This document shows, one piece after another, positions 16,523 to 26,098 of a DNA stretch of 64,000 nucleotides. Below the pieces are notes generated by a model. The model ran no database searches, was not told the origin of the DNA, and saw only the letters and a list, made by a program, of their open reading frames with translations. Positions within the stretch are counted from its first letter, which is position 1, and the number at the start of each line of letters is the position of its first letter. A program made the position numbers and the translations under genes. The DNA is from Desulfosporosinus cupriresistens (GTDB taxonomy: Bacteria > Bacillota > Desulfitobacteriia > Desulfitobacteriales > Desulfitobacteriaceae), in NCBI RefSeq assembly GCF_001707885.1, contig NZ_MASS01000006.1:1-64000 (forward strand), written 5' to 3'.

Positions 16523-16723
16523 TTAGCTCCCTATGGCGCCAATAATGATTTCATGCGCTTCCTCGGCTTCAGATTCTGGAACGAGAATTTCGACTGAAGC
16601 ATGCTCAGCAAGATGTGCTGAACCGATCGGGCGAAGTTGAACAAGCATCCCTTCCTCAGCGAGGATTTTCTTATATTTTTCGGCTACTAACTTGTTAGGT
16701 GCAATGTAAATGACGGTCCACAT
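16523..16723 (-). CDS. DUF2007-like small protein
   Basis: A 66-residue cytoplasmic protein (MWTVIYIAPNKLVAEKYKKILAEEG...). The pattern of a beta strand, an N-x-x-x-A helix and a C-terminal VPESEAEEAHEII matches the DUF2007 family, sometimes called putative signal-transducing proteins, whose role is unknown. It is preceded by AGGGGG at 9 nt and ends 3 nt before accD, so it is cotranscribed with accDA. Confidence 0.7.
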   Translation of the reverse strand: MWTVIYIAPNKLVAEKYKKILAEEGMLVQLRPIGSAHLAEHASVEILVPESEAEEAHEIIIGAIGS

Positions 16724-16800
16724 TTTGTGAAATCCCCCTTATTAAATCGATTTATGATATCATAGCCCCTCTTATTGTGCAACAAAGGTATCCTCATAGG

Positions 16801-17301
16801 CTAGTCATCTTCTAATGTTCTTTGACTGGCGTACTTTTTCATTAGTGCCTTTTCGACATGAACTGGTACGAAATCCGAAACTCCCGCATGTAAACTGGCA
16901 GCCCATTTGATCGCACTAGAGCTAACAAAGGAGAACTCACTCTGAGTCATTAGGAAAATCGTTTCAATATCCGACGCTATCTTTTTGTTCATTAGAGCAA
17001 GTTGGAATTCATATTCAAAATCGGATAAAGCGCGAAGTCCTCGAAGAATGGCCACCGCTCCACATTGTCGAGCAAATTCAACAGTCAACCCTTCAAAAAC
17101 ACGAACACTAACATTAGGCATGTCTTTGGTCGCTTCCAAGAGTAACTCCATTCTCTCGCCAAGGGTAAACAATGGTGTCTTTTTACTGTCAGCGGCAATG
17201 GCTATGGTCACCCCATCAAATAGCTCTTTCCCCCGGATTAAAATATCAAGATGTCCATAGGTGACCGGGTCAAACGTTCCAGGATAAATCGCAGTACGCA
17301 C
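16801..17301 (-). CDS. coaD: Phosphopantetheine adenylyltransferase
   Basis: Fourth step of coenzyme A synthesis: transfers AMP from ATP to 4'-phosphopantetheine. The nucleotidyltransferase motif YPGTFDPVTYGHLDIL is at the N-terminus, AILRGLRALSDFEYEFQLALMN in the middle and SSSAIKWAAS near the C-terminus, all as in CoaD. GTG 17301 is chosen because AAAGGAG sits 7 nt before it. Longer in-frame starts (17319, 17355) would bury that site. The resulting 166 residues match the family. It follows dnaE by 75 bp on the same strand. Confidence 0.94.
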   Translation of the reverse strand: MRTAIYPGTFDPVTYGHLDILIRGKELFDGVTIAIAADSKKTPLFTLGERMELLLEATKDMPNVSVRVFEGLTVEFARQCGAVAILRGLRALSDFEYEFQLALMNKKIASDIETIFLMTQSEFSFVSSSAIKWAASLHAGVSDFVPVHVEKALMKKYASQRTLEDD

Positions 17302-17376
17302 GCTGTCTCTCCTTTTCATTTCAGGATATCTCCATGGGTTCGCCTTAAAAACCAATAATCCTGCTACTGGAAACCC

Positions 17377-20300
17377 TTAAGCAAAATTTTTAGCTGGCTT
17401 CCAGACCACATTGTGTAGGCCCATCACTTCTCGAAGGGCATTTTGGAGTTCATCTTCATCATTTATCCAAAATTCTCGCTTTCCTTCAATGACTTTCTGG
17501 TCACTCTCAAAATAGAAATAAACTGGCTGACTTCCAGGAAAACGCTGCAAAATACTCAGGACTGTTTCCATAAGATCACTTTTATCATCGGCAAATCTTA
17601 AGAAGAGGCGTTTTCCTACCATTTGAGAGGCTCTATGATGGGGTTTGGTGATCCCCTTTAATTCTTCAGAGGGCTCTGCAGTCTTTAAGTCCTCAAGTTT
17701 AGTTATTTTCTCAACAAAGATTTTTTTCTCTTCATCTCTGATGATGTACTTCCCTACAACCACGATTACTTGGTCATTACCTAAAGCACGGGTTTGTGCA
17801 TAGACCCGCGGGAAGACTAAGACCTCAATCCCGCCTGTTAAGTCTTCCAGAACAAAACTGGCCATCATCTCACCTTTTTTTGTCACAGTCTGTCTAAACC
17901 CAGTTACCAATCCACCGAGAGCCACTTTCTTCTCCTCCTCACCTTCCAGGCAAGTCAAGATATCTGAAGACATGTGAGATTGGAGTTGAGGCAAAACAGC
18001 GGAAAGGGGATGCCCACTTAAATAGAGACCGAGATATTCTTTTTCCATCTCTAGAATCTCTCGTTCTGGAAAATCGGGACGATCAGGCAGTTTAATACCT
18101 TCATCCATTGCTTCATCCAAATCGAAGAGAGAGAATTGACCTGAAAGTCGATCTTTCTGTCGTCGTCCAGCCGTGTCTAAAACTTGATCCATCACCGCTA
18201 GAGCCTGTGCCCGAGAACAAAACGAACCCATGGCACCGGAACGGACTAGGCTTTCCAGAACACGCTTGTTTAAAACCTTATGATCAACACGCAGACAGAA
18301 ATCATCGAGAGATTTGAAGAGACCGTCTTTTCTAGCTTCTAAGATCTTCTCTAAGACATTGACTCCCACATTACGAATGGCTCCTAAGCCAAAACGGATT
18401 GCTTGCGCTTCAATAGAAAAGCCGACTTGGCTGTACTGAACATCCGGCGGAAGAACCTGAATGCCACAAAGCTTGGCATCTTGAATATAGAATGAAATTT
18501 TATCCGATGAACCCATCACAGTGCTTAAAAGTGCAGCCATAAACTCTAACGGATAGTTTGCTTTCAAATACGCCGTATGATATGAAATCACAGCATAAGC
18601 TGTTGCATGCCCTTTGTTAAAACCATATTCGGCAAACTTGGCCATCAAATCAAAAATTTCCTCAGCATCCGGCCGCGTCAACCCAAGCCGAAGGGCGCCA
18701 GGGATAATCCATTTTCCATCCTCATCTTGCAACCCCAGAATAAAGTTCTGGCGTTCTTCTTCCATAATTTCTTTTTTCTTTTTCCCCATCGCTCGGCGGA
18801 GCAAATCCGCTCGCCCAAGAGAATAGCCAGCAAGATCACGGGCAATCTGCATAACTTGTTCCTGATAAACAATAATCCCGTAGGTGGATTTAAGAATAGG
18901 CTCCAACTTAGGGTGCAGATATGTGATGTTACCTCCGAGTTTTCGGCGGATAAACTCCGGGATTTGTTCCATGGGGCCGGGTCGATATAAGGCCACAACT
19001 GCGATAATGTCATCAAAGCACGTCGGCTTAAGTTCCTTTAGAATCGCGCGCATACCTCCACTTTCCAGCTGAAAAATCCCGGTACTGTTTCCCGAAGCCA
19101 ATAACGTATACGTCTGAGGATCATCTAAAGGTAAAGTTAGTAAATCCAGTTTTAAACCTCGCGTCTCTTCAATCCGTCGCACAGCCTCTTGCAAAATAGT
19201 TAAGTTTCGCAAACCCAAAAAGTCCATCTTCAGAAGCCCAATTTCTTCAACCGCTTTCATCGGAAATTGGGTCATGACAAAGTCCTCTGACGACGTCCTC
19301 TGAAGTGGAAGATAATTCATAAGGGGTTCTTTGGAGATCACGATCCCTGCGGCATGCGTTGAAGCATGTCTGGTCATGCCTTCCAGTGACCGGGCTAGGC
19401 TATAGAGCCTTTTAATCTCTTCATCCTCTTCAACCATACGTGCTAAATCAGGGGATACACTCAAGGCTTTGTCTAAGGTCATGCCTAAATCACTTGGAAT
19501 AGCTTTCGCAACCTTATCGACTCGGGCTAAGGGGATTGCCAAAACTCGCCCTCCATCTCTGATCGCTGCTTTAGCTCCCATAGTTCCAAAGGTGATAATT
19601 TGGCACACTTTATCCGCACCATATTTTTCGGTCACATAGCGGATAACACGTTCTCGGCCTTCAGGGTCAAAATCTATGTCAATATCCGGCATCGAAATTC
19701 GTTCCGGATTTAAAAAACGTTCAAAAAGAAGATCATGACGTAACGGCTCAACCGAAGTGATCCCTAGTAAATAAGCGACCATGCTTGCTGCCGCAGACCC
19801 CCTCCCTGGTCCAACAGCCACACCATTTTCTTTAGCAAAACGGCAAAAATCTGAAACAATCAGAAAATACCCCGAGAAACCCGTTTGGAAGATAACCTTG
19901 AGCTCATAGTCCAAACGTTCACGTTCCTCTTTTGTCATTTGGGGATAGAAACGTGGAAAAGCCTCGCGGCATTCAGCCTCAAGGAAGCCATCTAACGTAT
20001 ACCCTCGTGGTACCTCGAAGACGGGTAAAAGATTCTCTCCAAAATTAAAATCAACCGTACATCGATCCGCAATTCGACCTGTGTTTTCTAACAATTCAGG
20101 GTGTTCTCCAAACAATAGGGCCATCTCATGTTCCGATTTGAGGAAGAATTCCTGACTGGAAAAACGCATCCGCGCGGTATCCACTAAGGTTTTGCCGGTC
20201 TGGATACAAAGTAAAGCATCTTGAACGAAAGCATCCTCACGGTTAACATAATGAACGTCATTGGTTGCCACCATGGGAATTCCAGTGCGTTCGTGCACCA

Positions 20301-20913
20301 TCCACATTCCTGCAATAACTTTGCGTTGCTCCTCTAAACCATGGTCTTGGATTTCGAGAAAGAAATTTTCTTTTCCAAAAATTTGCTCATACTCCAGGGC
20401 GCTTTGAACAGCCATCTCCAATTGATCCTGAACTAAATAATCTGCCACTTCTCCTGCTAAACAGGCGCTTAACGCAATGATACCCGCAGCATGCTCGCGA
20501 AGAATTTCTTTATCTACCCTAGGTTTATAATAAAAACCTTCTGTATGAGCCATAGAGACCAACCGTATTAGATTGCGATACCCTTGCTCATTTTCAGCTA
20601 AAAGGACCAAATGGCGATTGGTATCGTCCTTCCCCGGCCTCCGATCCGTCCGCTTATTTGGGGCAACATAGACTTCGCACCCAATAATCGGTTTAATACC
20701 TTCTTTACGGCAAGCTTTATAGAAGTCGATAATACCATACATGACTCCATGATCAGTAATGGCCAAAGCCGACATTTTTAACTCAACCGCACGTTTGACC
20801 AGGTTTTTGATTCGTGCTGCTCCGTCGAGTAAGCTAAATTCCGTATGATTATGAAGGTGGACAAACCCAAACTTAGTATCATCAATACTCTCTATATTCA
20901 CAAGGTTCACCAT
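17377..20913 (-). CDS. dnaE: DNA polymerase III alpha subunit
   Basis: A replicative polymerase subunit of about 1178 residues with an N-terminal PHP domain (FVHLHNHTEFSLLDG), the palm with VGPGRGSAAASMVAYLLGIT and the catalytic acidic run PDIDIDFDPEGRERV, then fingers, a helix-hairpin-helix region and a C-terminal OB-fold (VALGGLVTGFRQTVTKKGEMMASFVLEDLTG cut across strands). This is the DnaE1/DnaE3 layout rather than PolC. GGGAGG lies directly against ATG 20913, so an in-frame GTG a few codons on (20901) may be the true start. coaD follows. The preceding 511 bp hold no gene. Confidence 0.95.
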   Translation of the reverse strand: MVNLVNIESIDDTKFGFVHLHNHTEFSLLDGAARIKNLVKRAVELKMSALAITDHGVMYGIIDFYKACRKEGIKPIIGCEVYVAPNKRTDRRPGKDDTNRHLVLLAENEQGYRNLIRLVSMAHTEGFYYKPRVDKEILREHAAGIIALSACLAGEVADYLVQDQLEMAVQSALEYEQIFGKENFFLEIQDHGLEEQRKVIAGMWMVHERTGIPMVATNDVHYVNREDAFVQDALLCIQTGKTLVDTARMRFSSQEFFLKSEHEMALLFGEHPELLENTGRIADRCTVDFNFGENLLPVFEVPRGYTLDGFLEAECREAFPRFYPQMTKEERERLDYELKVIFQTGFSGYFLIVSDFCRFAKENGVAVGPGRGSAAASMVAYLLGITSVEPLRHDLLFERFLNPERISMPDIDIDFDPEGRERVIRYVTEKYGADKVCQIITFGTMGAKAAIRDGGRVLAIPLARVDKVAKAIPSDLGMTLDKALSVSPDLARMVEEDEEIKRLYSLARSLEGMTRHASTHAAGIVISKEPLMNYLPLQRTSSEDFVMTQFPMKAVEEIGLLKMDFLGLRNLTILQEAVRRIEETRGLKLDLLTLPLDDPQTYTLLASGNSTGIFQLESGGMRAILKELKPTCFDDIIAVVALYRPGPMEQIPEFIRRKLGGNITYLHPKLEPILKSTYGIIVYQEQVMQIARDLAGYSLGRADLLRRAMGKKKKEIMEEERQNFILGLQDEDGKWIIPGALRLGLTRPDAEEIFDLMAKFAEYGFNKGHATAYAVISYHTAYLKANYPLEFMAALLSTVMGSSDKISFYIQDAKLCGIQVLPPDVQYSQVGFSIEAQAIRFGLGAIRNVGVNVLEKILEARKDGLFKSLDDFCLRVDHKVLNKRVLESLVRSGAMGSFCSRAQALAVMDQVLDTAGRRQKDRLSGQFSLFDLDEAMDEGIKLPDRPDFPEREILEMEKEYLGLYLSGHPLSAVLPQLQSHMSSDILTCLEGEEEKKVALGGLVTGFRQTVTKKGEMMASFVLEDLTGGIEVLVFPRVYAQTRALGNDQVIVVVGKYIIRDEEKKIFVEKITKLEDLKTAEPSEELKGITKPHHRASQMVGKRLFLRFADDKSDLMETVLSILQRFPGSQPVYFYFESDQKVIEGKREFWINDEDELQNALREVMGLHNVVWKPAKNFA

Positions 20914-21320
20914 CCTCCCTATATATGTATCTTAACAAATATATGTGTATCTTAAAACACTACTACATACATTGTATTATTACTTGTTTACGTAGTAATT
21001 AGCAAACATTATTTTAATATGTCGTTTTCAGAGACATTACCATAATGACGATTATCCAACAGTTTAAAATACACAAATAGTTTCTATCCTACGAGAGTTT
21101 CGCTGACCTTCCATGTGTTCTGGAATACGCAGAACACATGGTAATTAGCAATGATAAGATTTAAACGTAGTAAGGAAATAAGGATAGATCATCCCTCTAC
21201 CAAAACAATCTTCATGTGAAGAGTTTCCAATGAAGCGAATCTTGTCTAATCGTGTACACATAGGATTGCTTCCTGACTATTATTTCAAAGTATAAACTTT
21301 AGTGTCCACTTATATTTAGG
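20914..21320. other. Intergenic region upstream of dnaE with one perfect hairpin
   Basis: No reading frame of interest was found. At 21111-21141 a perfect 12-bp inverted repeat (CCATGTGTTCTG with CAGAACACATGG, 7-nt loop) occurs without a T tract. This makes an operator or RNA hairpin more likely than a terminator. The rest is AT-rich and probably carries the dnaE promoter. Confidence 0.45.
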
Positions 21321-21358
21321 CGTATAAAACCCCCCTACCATAAGGGGGGTTTTATACG
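21321..21358 (-). terminator. Strong bidirectional terminator after the CBS/DRTGG gene
   Basis: CGTATAAAACCCCCC and its exact complement surround an 8-nt loop. Runs of A and T at both sides give terminator character on either strand. It lies 67 bp downstream of the stop codon at 21425. Confidence 0.85.
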
Positions 21359-21424
21359 CTCAGGCACCTATATCCTATGAGCACACTCAAAGTACAGTTT
21401 GTAAAGGCATTGTCCGTTCTTTCT

Positions 21425-22747
21425 CTAAAGGGCTGTTTCGCTGACCAGTTTCTTATCACCAATCCTAGCCGTCATCAAACCTTTGGCAACGACAGCATTA
21501 TCAACCGTTACTTCTACCTCAATATTACAATGTTTTTTAGCAACTAAAAGAAGTTTGGCAGTGACTTTAATTTCTGTCCCTACTGGAAGCGGTTGAAGTT
21601 GATAGAGCGTAAAATTTTCGGTGATCGCATTGAGTCGATACTTCTTACGCAATCCAATATAACCAGCCATATTCATAACCGTAACGATTACGCCACAGCT
21701 GGCAGAACCATAGTCATCAACCATAGAATTAGTAATTTCACCTTCGATAGAGAGATGTTCTGAATCATCAACAAATCGAAACCCGCTTAAGACGAGATTG
21801 TCCACTGTTTCACCAAACTGAGGTTGTTTCTGAACTTGCTGGTAGGCTTCAATAACATCTTGCAAGCTAATGATTCCAATCAGTTTATCCTGATCAACAA
21901 CTAAAGCATTTTCCCATCCTTCCCAAACCATGATCCGGGAAATATGGGTAACGGGATCATCACGCCCTACGAGAAAAGGGTTCGCATTCATGACATCTTT
22001 AATTGGCGTTTTCACATCTACTCCGGCAACGTCTACAGCCGTCACAATTCCAACAAGTGTCATGTCAGCTTCTACGACCGGAAACCGACTGTGGTCGGTG
22101 TTTTGTGAAAGTTCGTGCCAATTTTCAACCGTTGCATCTACCTTCAGATAACTTACGTCTTTAACCATAATATCTTCAACTAAAATAAGTTCTTTCTGGA
22201 TTAATCGATCATAGAGAGCTCGATTAATCATCGTTGTGACAGCAAAGGTATCGTATGGGGATTGAATAATTACTAATTCTCTTTGGCGTGCTAAAGCCAT
22301 TACCTCTTCATCCGGTTCCAAGCCTTCTGAAATTAACAATGAAGCGTTGTGTTTCAAGGCACAAATTTGAGCATCACGACGGTTACCGACAATGCATAAC
22401 GCTCCGTCTTCCAAGTAGCGTCCCATTGCCTCTAATTCCATCGCTGCGATGATAAATTTATTTGGAGAGCGATCAAGATGTTCAAAACCACAGATAACAA
22501 CCCCTTCGACGATCTGTGATACTTCCCGCAACGTCAGGTCCTCAATTTGTCGCTCTTTGACCCCTTCAATTCGAATCGTTCCTACTTTAGGAATTGAACG
22601 AACAAATCCTTTGGCCTCTGCTTCCTTGATAGCCCGATAAGCTGTCCCTTCGCTAACGTCTAACTCTTTGGCAATGAAACGTACCGAAACTTTACTACCA
22701 ATAGCCAGATCTTCAATGAAGGTTAAAATTTGTTGATGCTTTGTCAA
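21425..22747 (-). CDS. ytoI: HTH-DRTGG-CBS-hotdog regulatory protein, YtoI type
   Basis: A 440-residue multidomain protein matching the YtoI layout. Order: winged helix-turn-helix (about 15-60, VSEGTAYRAIKEAEAKGFVRS), DRTGG domain (about 75-180, with LEAMGRYLEDGALCIVGNR), two CBS motifs (about 190-305; FPVVEADMTLVGIVT and NALVVDQDKLIGIISLQDV) and a C-terminal hotdog thioesterase-like domain (about 320-435). CBS pairs bind adenine nucleotides and the HTH suggests DNA binding, but no ligand or target is known. The start is TTG with GGGAG 9 nt upstream. It is followed by the terminator at 21321-21358. Confidence 0.85.
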   Translation of the reverse strand: MTKHQQILTFIEDLAIGSKVSVRFIAKELDVSEGTAYRAIKEAEAKGFVRSIPKVGTIRIEGVKERQIEDLTLREVSQIVEGVVICGFEHLDRSPNKFIIAAMELEAMGRYLEDGALCIVGNRRDAQICALKHNASLLISEGLEPDEEVMALARQRELVIIQSPYDTFAVTTMINRALYDRLIQKELILVEDIMVKDVSYLKVDATVENWHELSQNTDHSRFPVVEADMTLVGIVTAVDVAGVDVKTPIKDVMNANPFLVGRDDPVTHISRIMVWEGWENALVVDQDKLIGIISLQDVIEAYQQVQKQPQFGETVDNLVLSGFRFVDDSEHLSIEGEITNSMVDDYGSASCGVIVTVMNMAGYIGLRKKYRLNAITENFTLYQLQPLPVGTEIKVTAKLLLVAKKHCNIEVEVTVDNAVVAKGLMTARIGDKKLVSETAL

Positions 22748-22815
22748 CTAAAAACGCTCCCTACTTGTTTCTATCCAAGCTATTATTATATCATAAGTTT
22801 CATTAATCAACCACG

Positions 22816-22995
22816 CTATTCATTTCTTCGTCGCCTCTGGGTCATAAGCCCTCCGATTTTTCCTGCTTCCTTGGCGCTTAAAGAATGCCATCCATCACTG
22901 TGTATCTGTTCGAGCAAGCCCAATTCGGCGGCAATCTCCATCTTCAATGGTTCTAACGGATCTATTCGCCTTACCTTAGGTTTTGACTGTTTCAT
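22816..22995 (-). CDS. Small acid-soluble spore protein, alpha/beta type (divergent)
   Basis: A 59-residue basic protein. The family core is visible: KMEIAAELGL, then GWHSLSAKEAGKIGGLM and a basic tail QRRRRNE. The first motif holds the E-A-E-L-G pattern (including the germination protease region) and the second the G-x-GG-x-M motif. Such proteins coat and protect DNA in the spore, so the organism should sporulate. ATG 22995 has GGGGGAG at 8 nt. It begins 1 nt after the stop of the small Cys-rich gene at 22997-23137, so the two are cotranscribed. It is more divergent than the major SASPs. Confidence 0.8.
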   Translation of the reverse strand: MKQSKPKVRRIDPLEPLKMEIAAELGLLEQIHSDGWHSLSAKEAGKIGGLMTQRRRRNE

Positions 22996-22996
22996 T

Positions 22997-23137
22997 CTAG
23001 ATTCTCCCCCTGCTCATGATATTAAAATCTTCTTCATAATGCGGGCAGTTCGGTCCCCGTTCTCCTAGAATGTGTTCCAAACGACAACGGCCATCAATTC
23101 CATAGAGACAACGCATTGAACATGGTTTTCTTGTCAT
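22997..23137 (-). CDS. Small cysteine-rich protein of unknown function
   Basis: A 46-residue protein with four cysteines spaced CSMRC...GRC...NCPHYEE, suggesting a metal-binding knuckle. ATG 23137 is preceded by GAGGAG about 8 nt upstream, and the stop adjoins the start of the spore protein gene. The arrangement suggests expression with the spore protein, perhaps in the forespore. No family can be named with confidence. Confidence 0.62.
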   Translation of the reverse strand: MTRKPCSMRCLYGIDGRCRLEHILGERGPNCPHYEEDFNIMSRGRI

Positions 23138-23207
23138 TAAATCATCTCCTCAGTTTAATTAATAATTATCTCTCCCCAATTTAAAGCTTTACCATTTCTG
23201 CAGAAAA

Positions 23208-23236
23208 ATATCCCGCTTGAAAATCAAGCGGGATAT
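23208..23236 (-). terminator. Terminator of the metallo-hydrolase operon
   Basis: ATATCCCGCTTGA and its exact complement surround AAA. On the minus strand the stem is followed by TTTTT. It lies 17 bp after the stop of the gene at 23253. Confidence 0.85.
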
Positions 23237-23252
23237 CAATTTAAACTAGGTT

Positions 23253-23951
23253 TTAAACTTCAAACATCTCACCGGGCTTTAACACCTTACCTTGACTCTC
23301 CGGAGCTCTGCGCTGAAGAAGATGCAAGAACTCCCTCACATCCTGGGCGATGAGTGGAAACGTGTTATAGTGCATGGGAATAACTACTTTCGGTCGTAAG
23401 AATTGTGAGGCATGAACAGCCTCCTCGACACCCATGACAAAATTATCTCCGATCGGAAGCATGGCAACTTCGAGTGGATGCCTCAATCCGATGAGCTCCA
23501 TGTCACCAAACAATCCAGTATCTCCCGCATGGTAAAGCCATTTACCTTCGATTTTTAGCAAAAATCCACAAGGAGGACCGACGAAAATCATGTTTCCTCC
23601 CTCAGGATCTTCAATCCCAGACCCATGTAAGGCATGCGTTAACTTAACCCATCCAAAGGGGAACAGGCGCTTTCCTCCAATATGCATAGCATGCGTCTTT
23701 GCACCCTGACTTTGACAATAAGCTGCCAACTCAAAAACTGCAATAATGATAGCCCCTGTCTGCTTGGACAATTGTATTGCATCTCCCAAATGATCTCTAT
23801 GCCCATGAGTAACCAGAATCGCATCAAGTTGAGTAAAGTCTTCGGGCTTAGCTGTTGTGCTGGGATTCCCTGTCAAAAAGGGATCAATAAGGATTCTTCC
23901 CGCTTCTCCTTCAATTTCGAAGCAGGCATGTCCATGGAAATGGATGCGCAT
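23253..23951 (-). CDS. ytkL: UPF0173 metal-dependent hydrolase (metallo-beta-lactamase fold)
   Basis: A 232-residue soluble protein. The metal-binding HxHxDH motif appears as THGHRDHLGD (about residues 49-58), followed by YHAGDTGLFGDM (the Asp ligand) and HYNTFPLI near the C-terminus. These mark the UPF0173/YtkL group. The substrate is unknown. ATG 23951 has AGGAGG 7 nt upstream. It starts 11 bp after the GH18 gene stop, so both are read from one transcript ending at the hairpin 23208-23236. Confidence 0.85.
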   Translation of the reverse strand: MRIHFHGHACFEIEGEAGRILIDPFLTGNPSTTAKPEDFTQLDAILVTHGHRDHLGDAIQLSKQTGAIIIAVFELAAYCQSQGAKTHAMHIGGKRLFPFGWVKLTHALHGSGIEDPEGGNMIFVGPPCGFLLKIEGKWLYHAGDTGLFGDMELIGLRHPLEVAMLPIGDNFVMGVEEAVHASQFLRPKVVIPMHYNTFPLIAQDVREFLHLLQRRAPESQGKVLKPGEMFEV

Positions 23952-23962
23952 TCTTCGACCTC

Positions 23963-24931
23963 CTACGTAATTTTTAAACGGCTAGCGTAATTTTGAAGTA
24001 TTTCCCAGGCGCGAGGATAACTGAGGTTCATTTCCCATAAAGCGACTCCCCCTATTCCCATGCTTAAGGCAAGATCCAGTTTGTCTTTTAAACTACGCGG
24101 ATCTTCGAAGTACACAGTATGACGCACTCCTCTCGTCTCATAACGAAAAAACGTGCTATGTTGATTTCCGTCCCATTGTAACGGGGCCCCGTGACGTCGA
24201 GCTAGCTCAGTGGCCCTGAGATAGCTAATAACTTGAGCTCCCCCTCGCTCTGACCAGTCATACCCATAGAGAGGAATTCCCATATAGATTTTTTGACGTG
24301 GAATAGTGGCTATCGCATAATTCAACATTTCGGTAACCCAGGGAATAGAAGCAACTGATCCGGGAGGACTTGCTGACCAATGTTCTTCGTAAGTCATAAT
24401 GATCACCTCATCGACAGCCTGACCGATTGCCTGATAATCAAACGCGCCCTTCCACGGATCCGTCGGATCGCTGGCCGACTTAGCCGGAACATCAATCGTG
24501 ACCAGGAAATTGGCTTGTCTAAACTTAGTAGACCACGATTGTATGAACTGGCTATATAGGGAACGGTCTTCAGGCGCTGCTTTCTCTAAATCGAGATTGA
24601 CCCCATCAAGCTGATACTCAACCAAGATGTTTCTTATGTTCTGCCAAACGAGGTTAGCGAAGTCTTGTTCGCGTATTAAACGTCCGATTAAAGCAGTAGA
24701 AAATTTTCCTTGCTGGTTTAGATTACTAACTGTTAAAAGGACCTTGGTTCCCATGGTATGAGCTTCATTAACTAAACTACGACTTGGACGCCCATCAAGC
24801 GTTCCATTATTCAAAATTGCTATCTGAAAAAGAGCTAATTGGTTTATACTTCTCCCGAATCGTTTAAGATAAGGATAACCTTTTGCTTGTTCGTTTAAAC
24901 CATTATAGAAGCCAAACACATTTAATGGCAT
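23963..24931 (-). CDS. GH18 family glycoside hydrolase, YaaH/YdhD-like
   Basis: A 322-residue single-domain GH18 protein. The catalytic DGVNLDLE motif lies at residues 109-116 with E116 as proton donor, and MTYEEHW and GVALWEMNL match later barrel strands. Spore cortex or coat N-acetylglucosaminidases of the YaaH/SleL/YdhD group share this form, but the LysM repeats usual there are missing and there is no signal peptide. It may act in the developing spore, inferred from family and organism. ATG 24931 follows AAGGGGG. The metallo-hydrolase gene follows after 11 bp. Confidence 0.8.
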   Translation of the reverse strand: MPLNVFGFYNGLNEQAKGYPYLKRFGRSINQLALFQIAILNNGTLDGRPSRSLVNEAHTMGTKVLLTVSNLNQQGKFSTALIGRLIREQDFANLVWQNIRNILVEYQLDGVNLDLEKAAPEDRSLYSQFIQSWSTKFRQANFLVTIDVPAKSASDPTDPWKGAFDYQAIGQAVDEVIIMTYEEHWSASPPGSVASIPWVTEMLNYAIATIPRQKIYMGIPLYGYDWSERGGAQVISYLRATELARRHGAPLQWDGNQHSTFFRYETRGVRHTVYFEDPRSLKDKLDLALSMGIGGVALWEMNLSYPRAWEILQNYASRLKIT

Positions 24932-25018
24932 ACTTATACCCCCTTTCCGACCATCATATGCATGGAGAGAAAAAGAAGTGTAAGCATACTGTTTGAGAAG
25001 GGAAATGTTTATAATAGC

Positions 25019-26098
25019 TTATTTTGAATGACGTCGACTGAAAACCGCCAGCATCGCCGTTCGACGCATAATAATGATAATAAGCAATGTAAAAACTACC
25101 AATAAAACTGCTAATGCCCAAATCCACTGTCCCTTCGCCCCGAGCACGGCAGCCACACCAAAGCAAGCACTCATCCCATACATTGAAAGCACAGCCTGAC
25201 GGTGAGTCAAGCCAGCGTCCAGTAAACGATGATGCACATGCCCTCGGTCAGCGGTCGCCATAGACTGCCCACGTAGTTTTCGACGAATAATGGCAAAGGT
25301 TAGGTCTGTGACTGGCATGCCTAAAATCAAGAGCGGGAAAACCAAGCCCAAAATTGTCGCTGTTTTGAGTAGACCCATGATCGAAACTCCACCAATAATG
25401 TACCCAAGGAACATACTACCTGAATCACCCATAAACACACGCGCTGGAGGGAAATTGAAAAACAGAAATCCTAGAAGCGCACCTGCTAAAGCCATCGTAA
25501 GATGAGCAGGGGCTGTCGATGTTTGAACAATCTGGTTAGCTGACCAAAATAGCAATAACGCCACCATAAAGCAAATTCCGGCAGCTAGTCCATCCAGACC
25601 ATCTGAAATATTAACCGTGTTCACTAAGCCGACCACCCAAAAGACCATTAAAATAAGGCCAATTGCACTAAGACCATGCAACGCGAAATCAAATGTTCCA
25701 AAAAACGGCAAAGACATATTATTCATGGAGAATTTAAAAAGGAGAAGTAATGCTGCCGCTAAGATTTGCCAGAATAACTTTACCAAGGGGCGCATTCCAT
25801 AAATATCGTCCCAGATTCCAACGATCATAATGATAGTGCTTCCGATGAATAACCCCCATATTTGCATAATCGACAAGGCATCCATTGAATAGGATTTATC
25901 CCATATAAATATAACTAAAGCCGAAACCCAAAAAGCAGCATATATCGCTATTCCTCCGAGACGAGGGATCGGGCGGTTATGGACATGCCGCCCTCCCGGA
26001 TACGCAATGGCTCCCCACTTTTTCGCTAACTTCATAGAAATCGGCGTAGCAAGCACCGCAACCACTAAGGCCGTGAGAAAAGTTAACGCAAATGTCAT
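25019..26098 (-). CDS. tagO: Undecaprenyl-phosphate GlcNAc-1-phosphate transferase, TagO/WecA/MraY family
   Basis: Transfers a sugar 1-phosphate from UDP to undecaprenyl phosphate, the first lipid-linked step of teichoic acid or other envelope polymer synthesis. It is a 359-residue membrane protein with about 11 helices. Family motifs are RPIPRLGGIAIY near the start, GIWDDIYGMRPLVKL, NISDGLDGLAAG, VFMGDSGSMFLGYIIG and ADRGHVHHRLLDAGLTHRQAVL. The last resembles the cytoplasmic His-rich loop that separates WecA/TagO from MraY. ATG 26098 has GGAGG at 7 nt and overlaps the stop of a 21-codon reading frame (26095-26160). Confidence 0.9.
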   Translation of the reverse strand: MTFALTFLTALVVAVLATPISMKLAKKWGAIAYPGGRHVHNRPIPRLGGIAIYAAFWVSALVIFIWDKSYSMDALSIMQIWGLFIGSTIIMIVGIWDDIYGMRPLVKLFWQILAAALLLLFKFSMNNMSLPFFGTFDFALHGLSAIGLILMVFWVVGLVNTVNISDGLDGLAAGICFMVALLLFWSANQIVQTSTAPAHLTMALAGALLGFLFFNFPPARVFMGDSGSMFLGYIIGGVSIMGLLKTATILGLVFPLLILGMPVTDLTFAIIRRKLRGQSMATADRGHVHHRLLDAGLTHRQAVLSMYGMSACFGVAAVLGAKGQWIWALAVLLVVFTLLIIIIMRRTAMLAVFSRRHSK

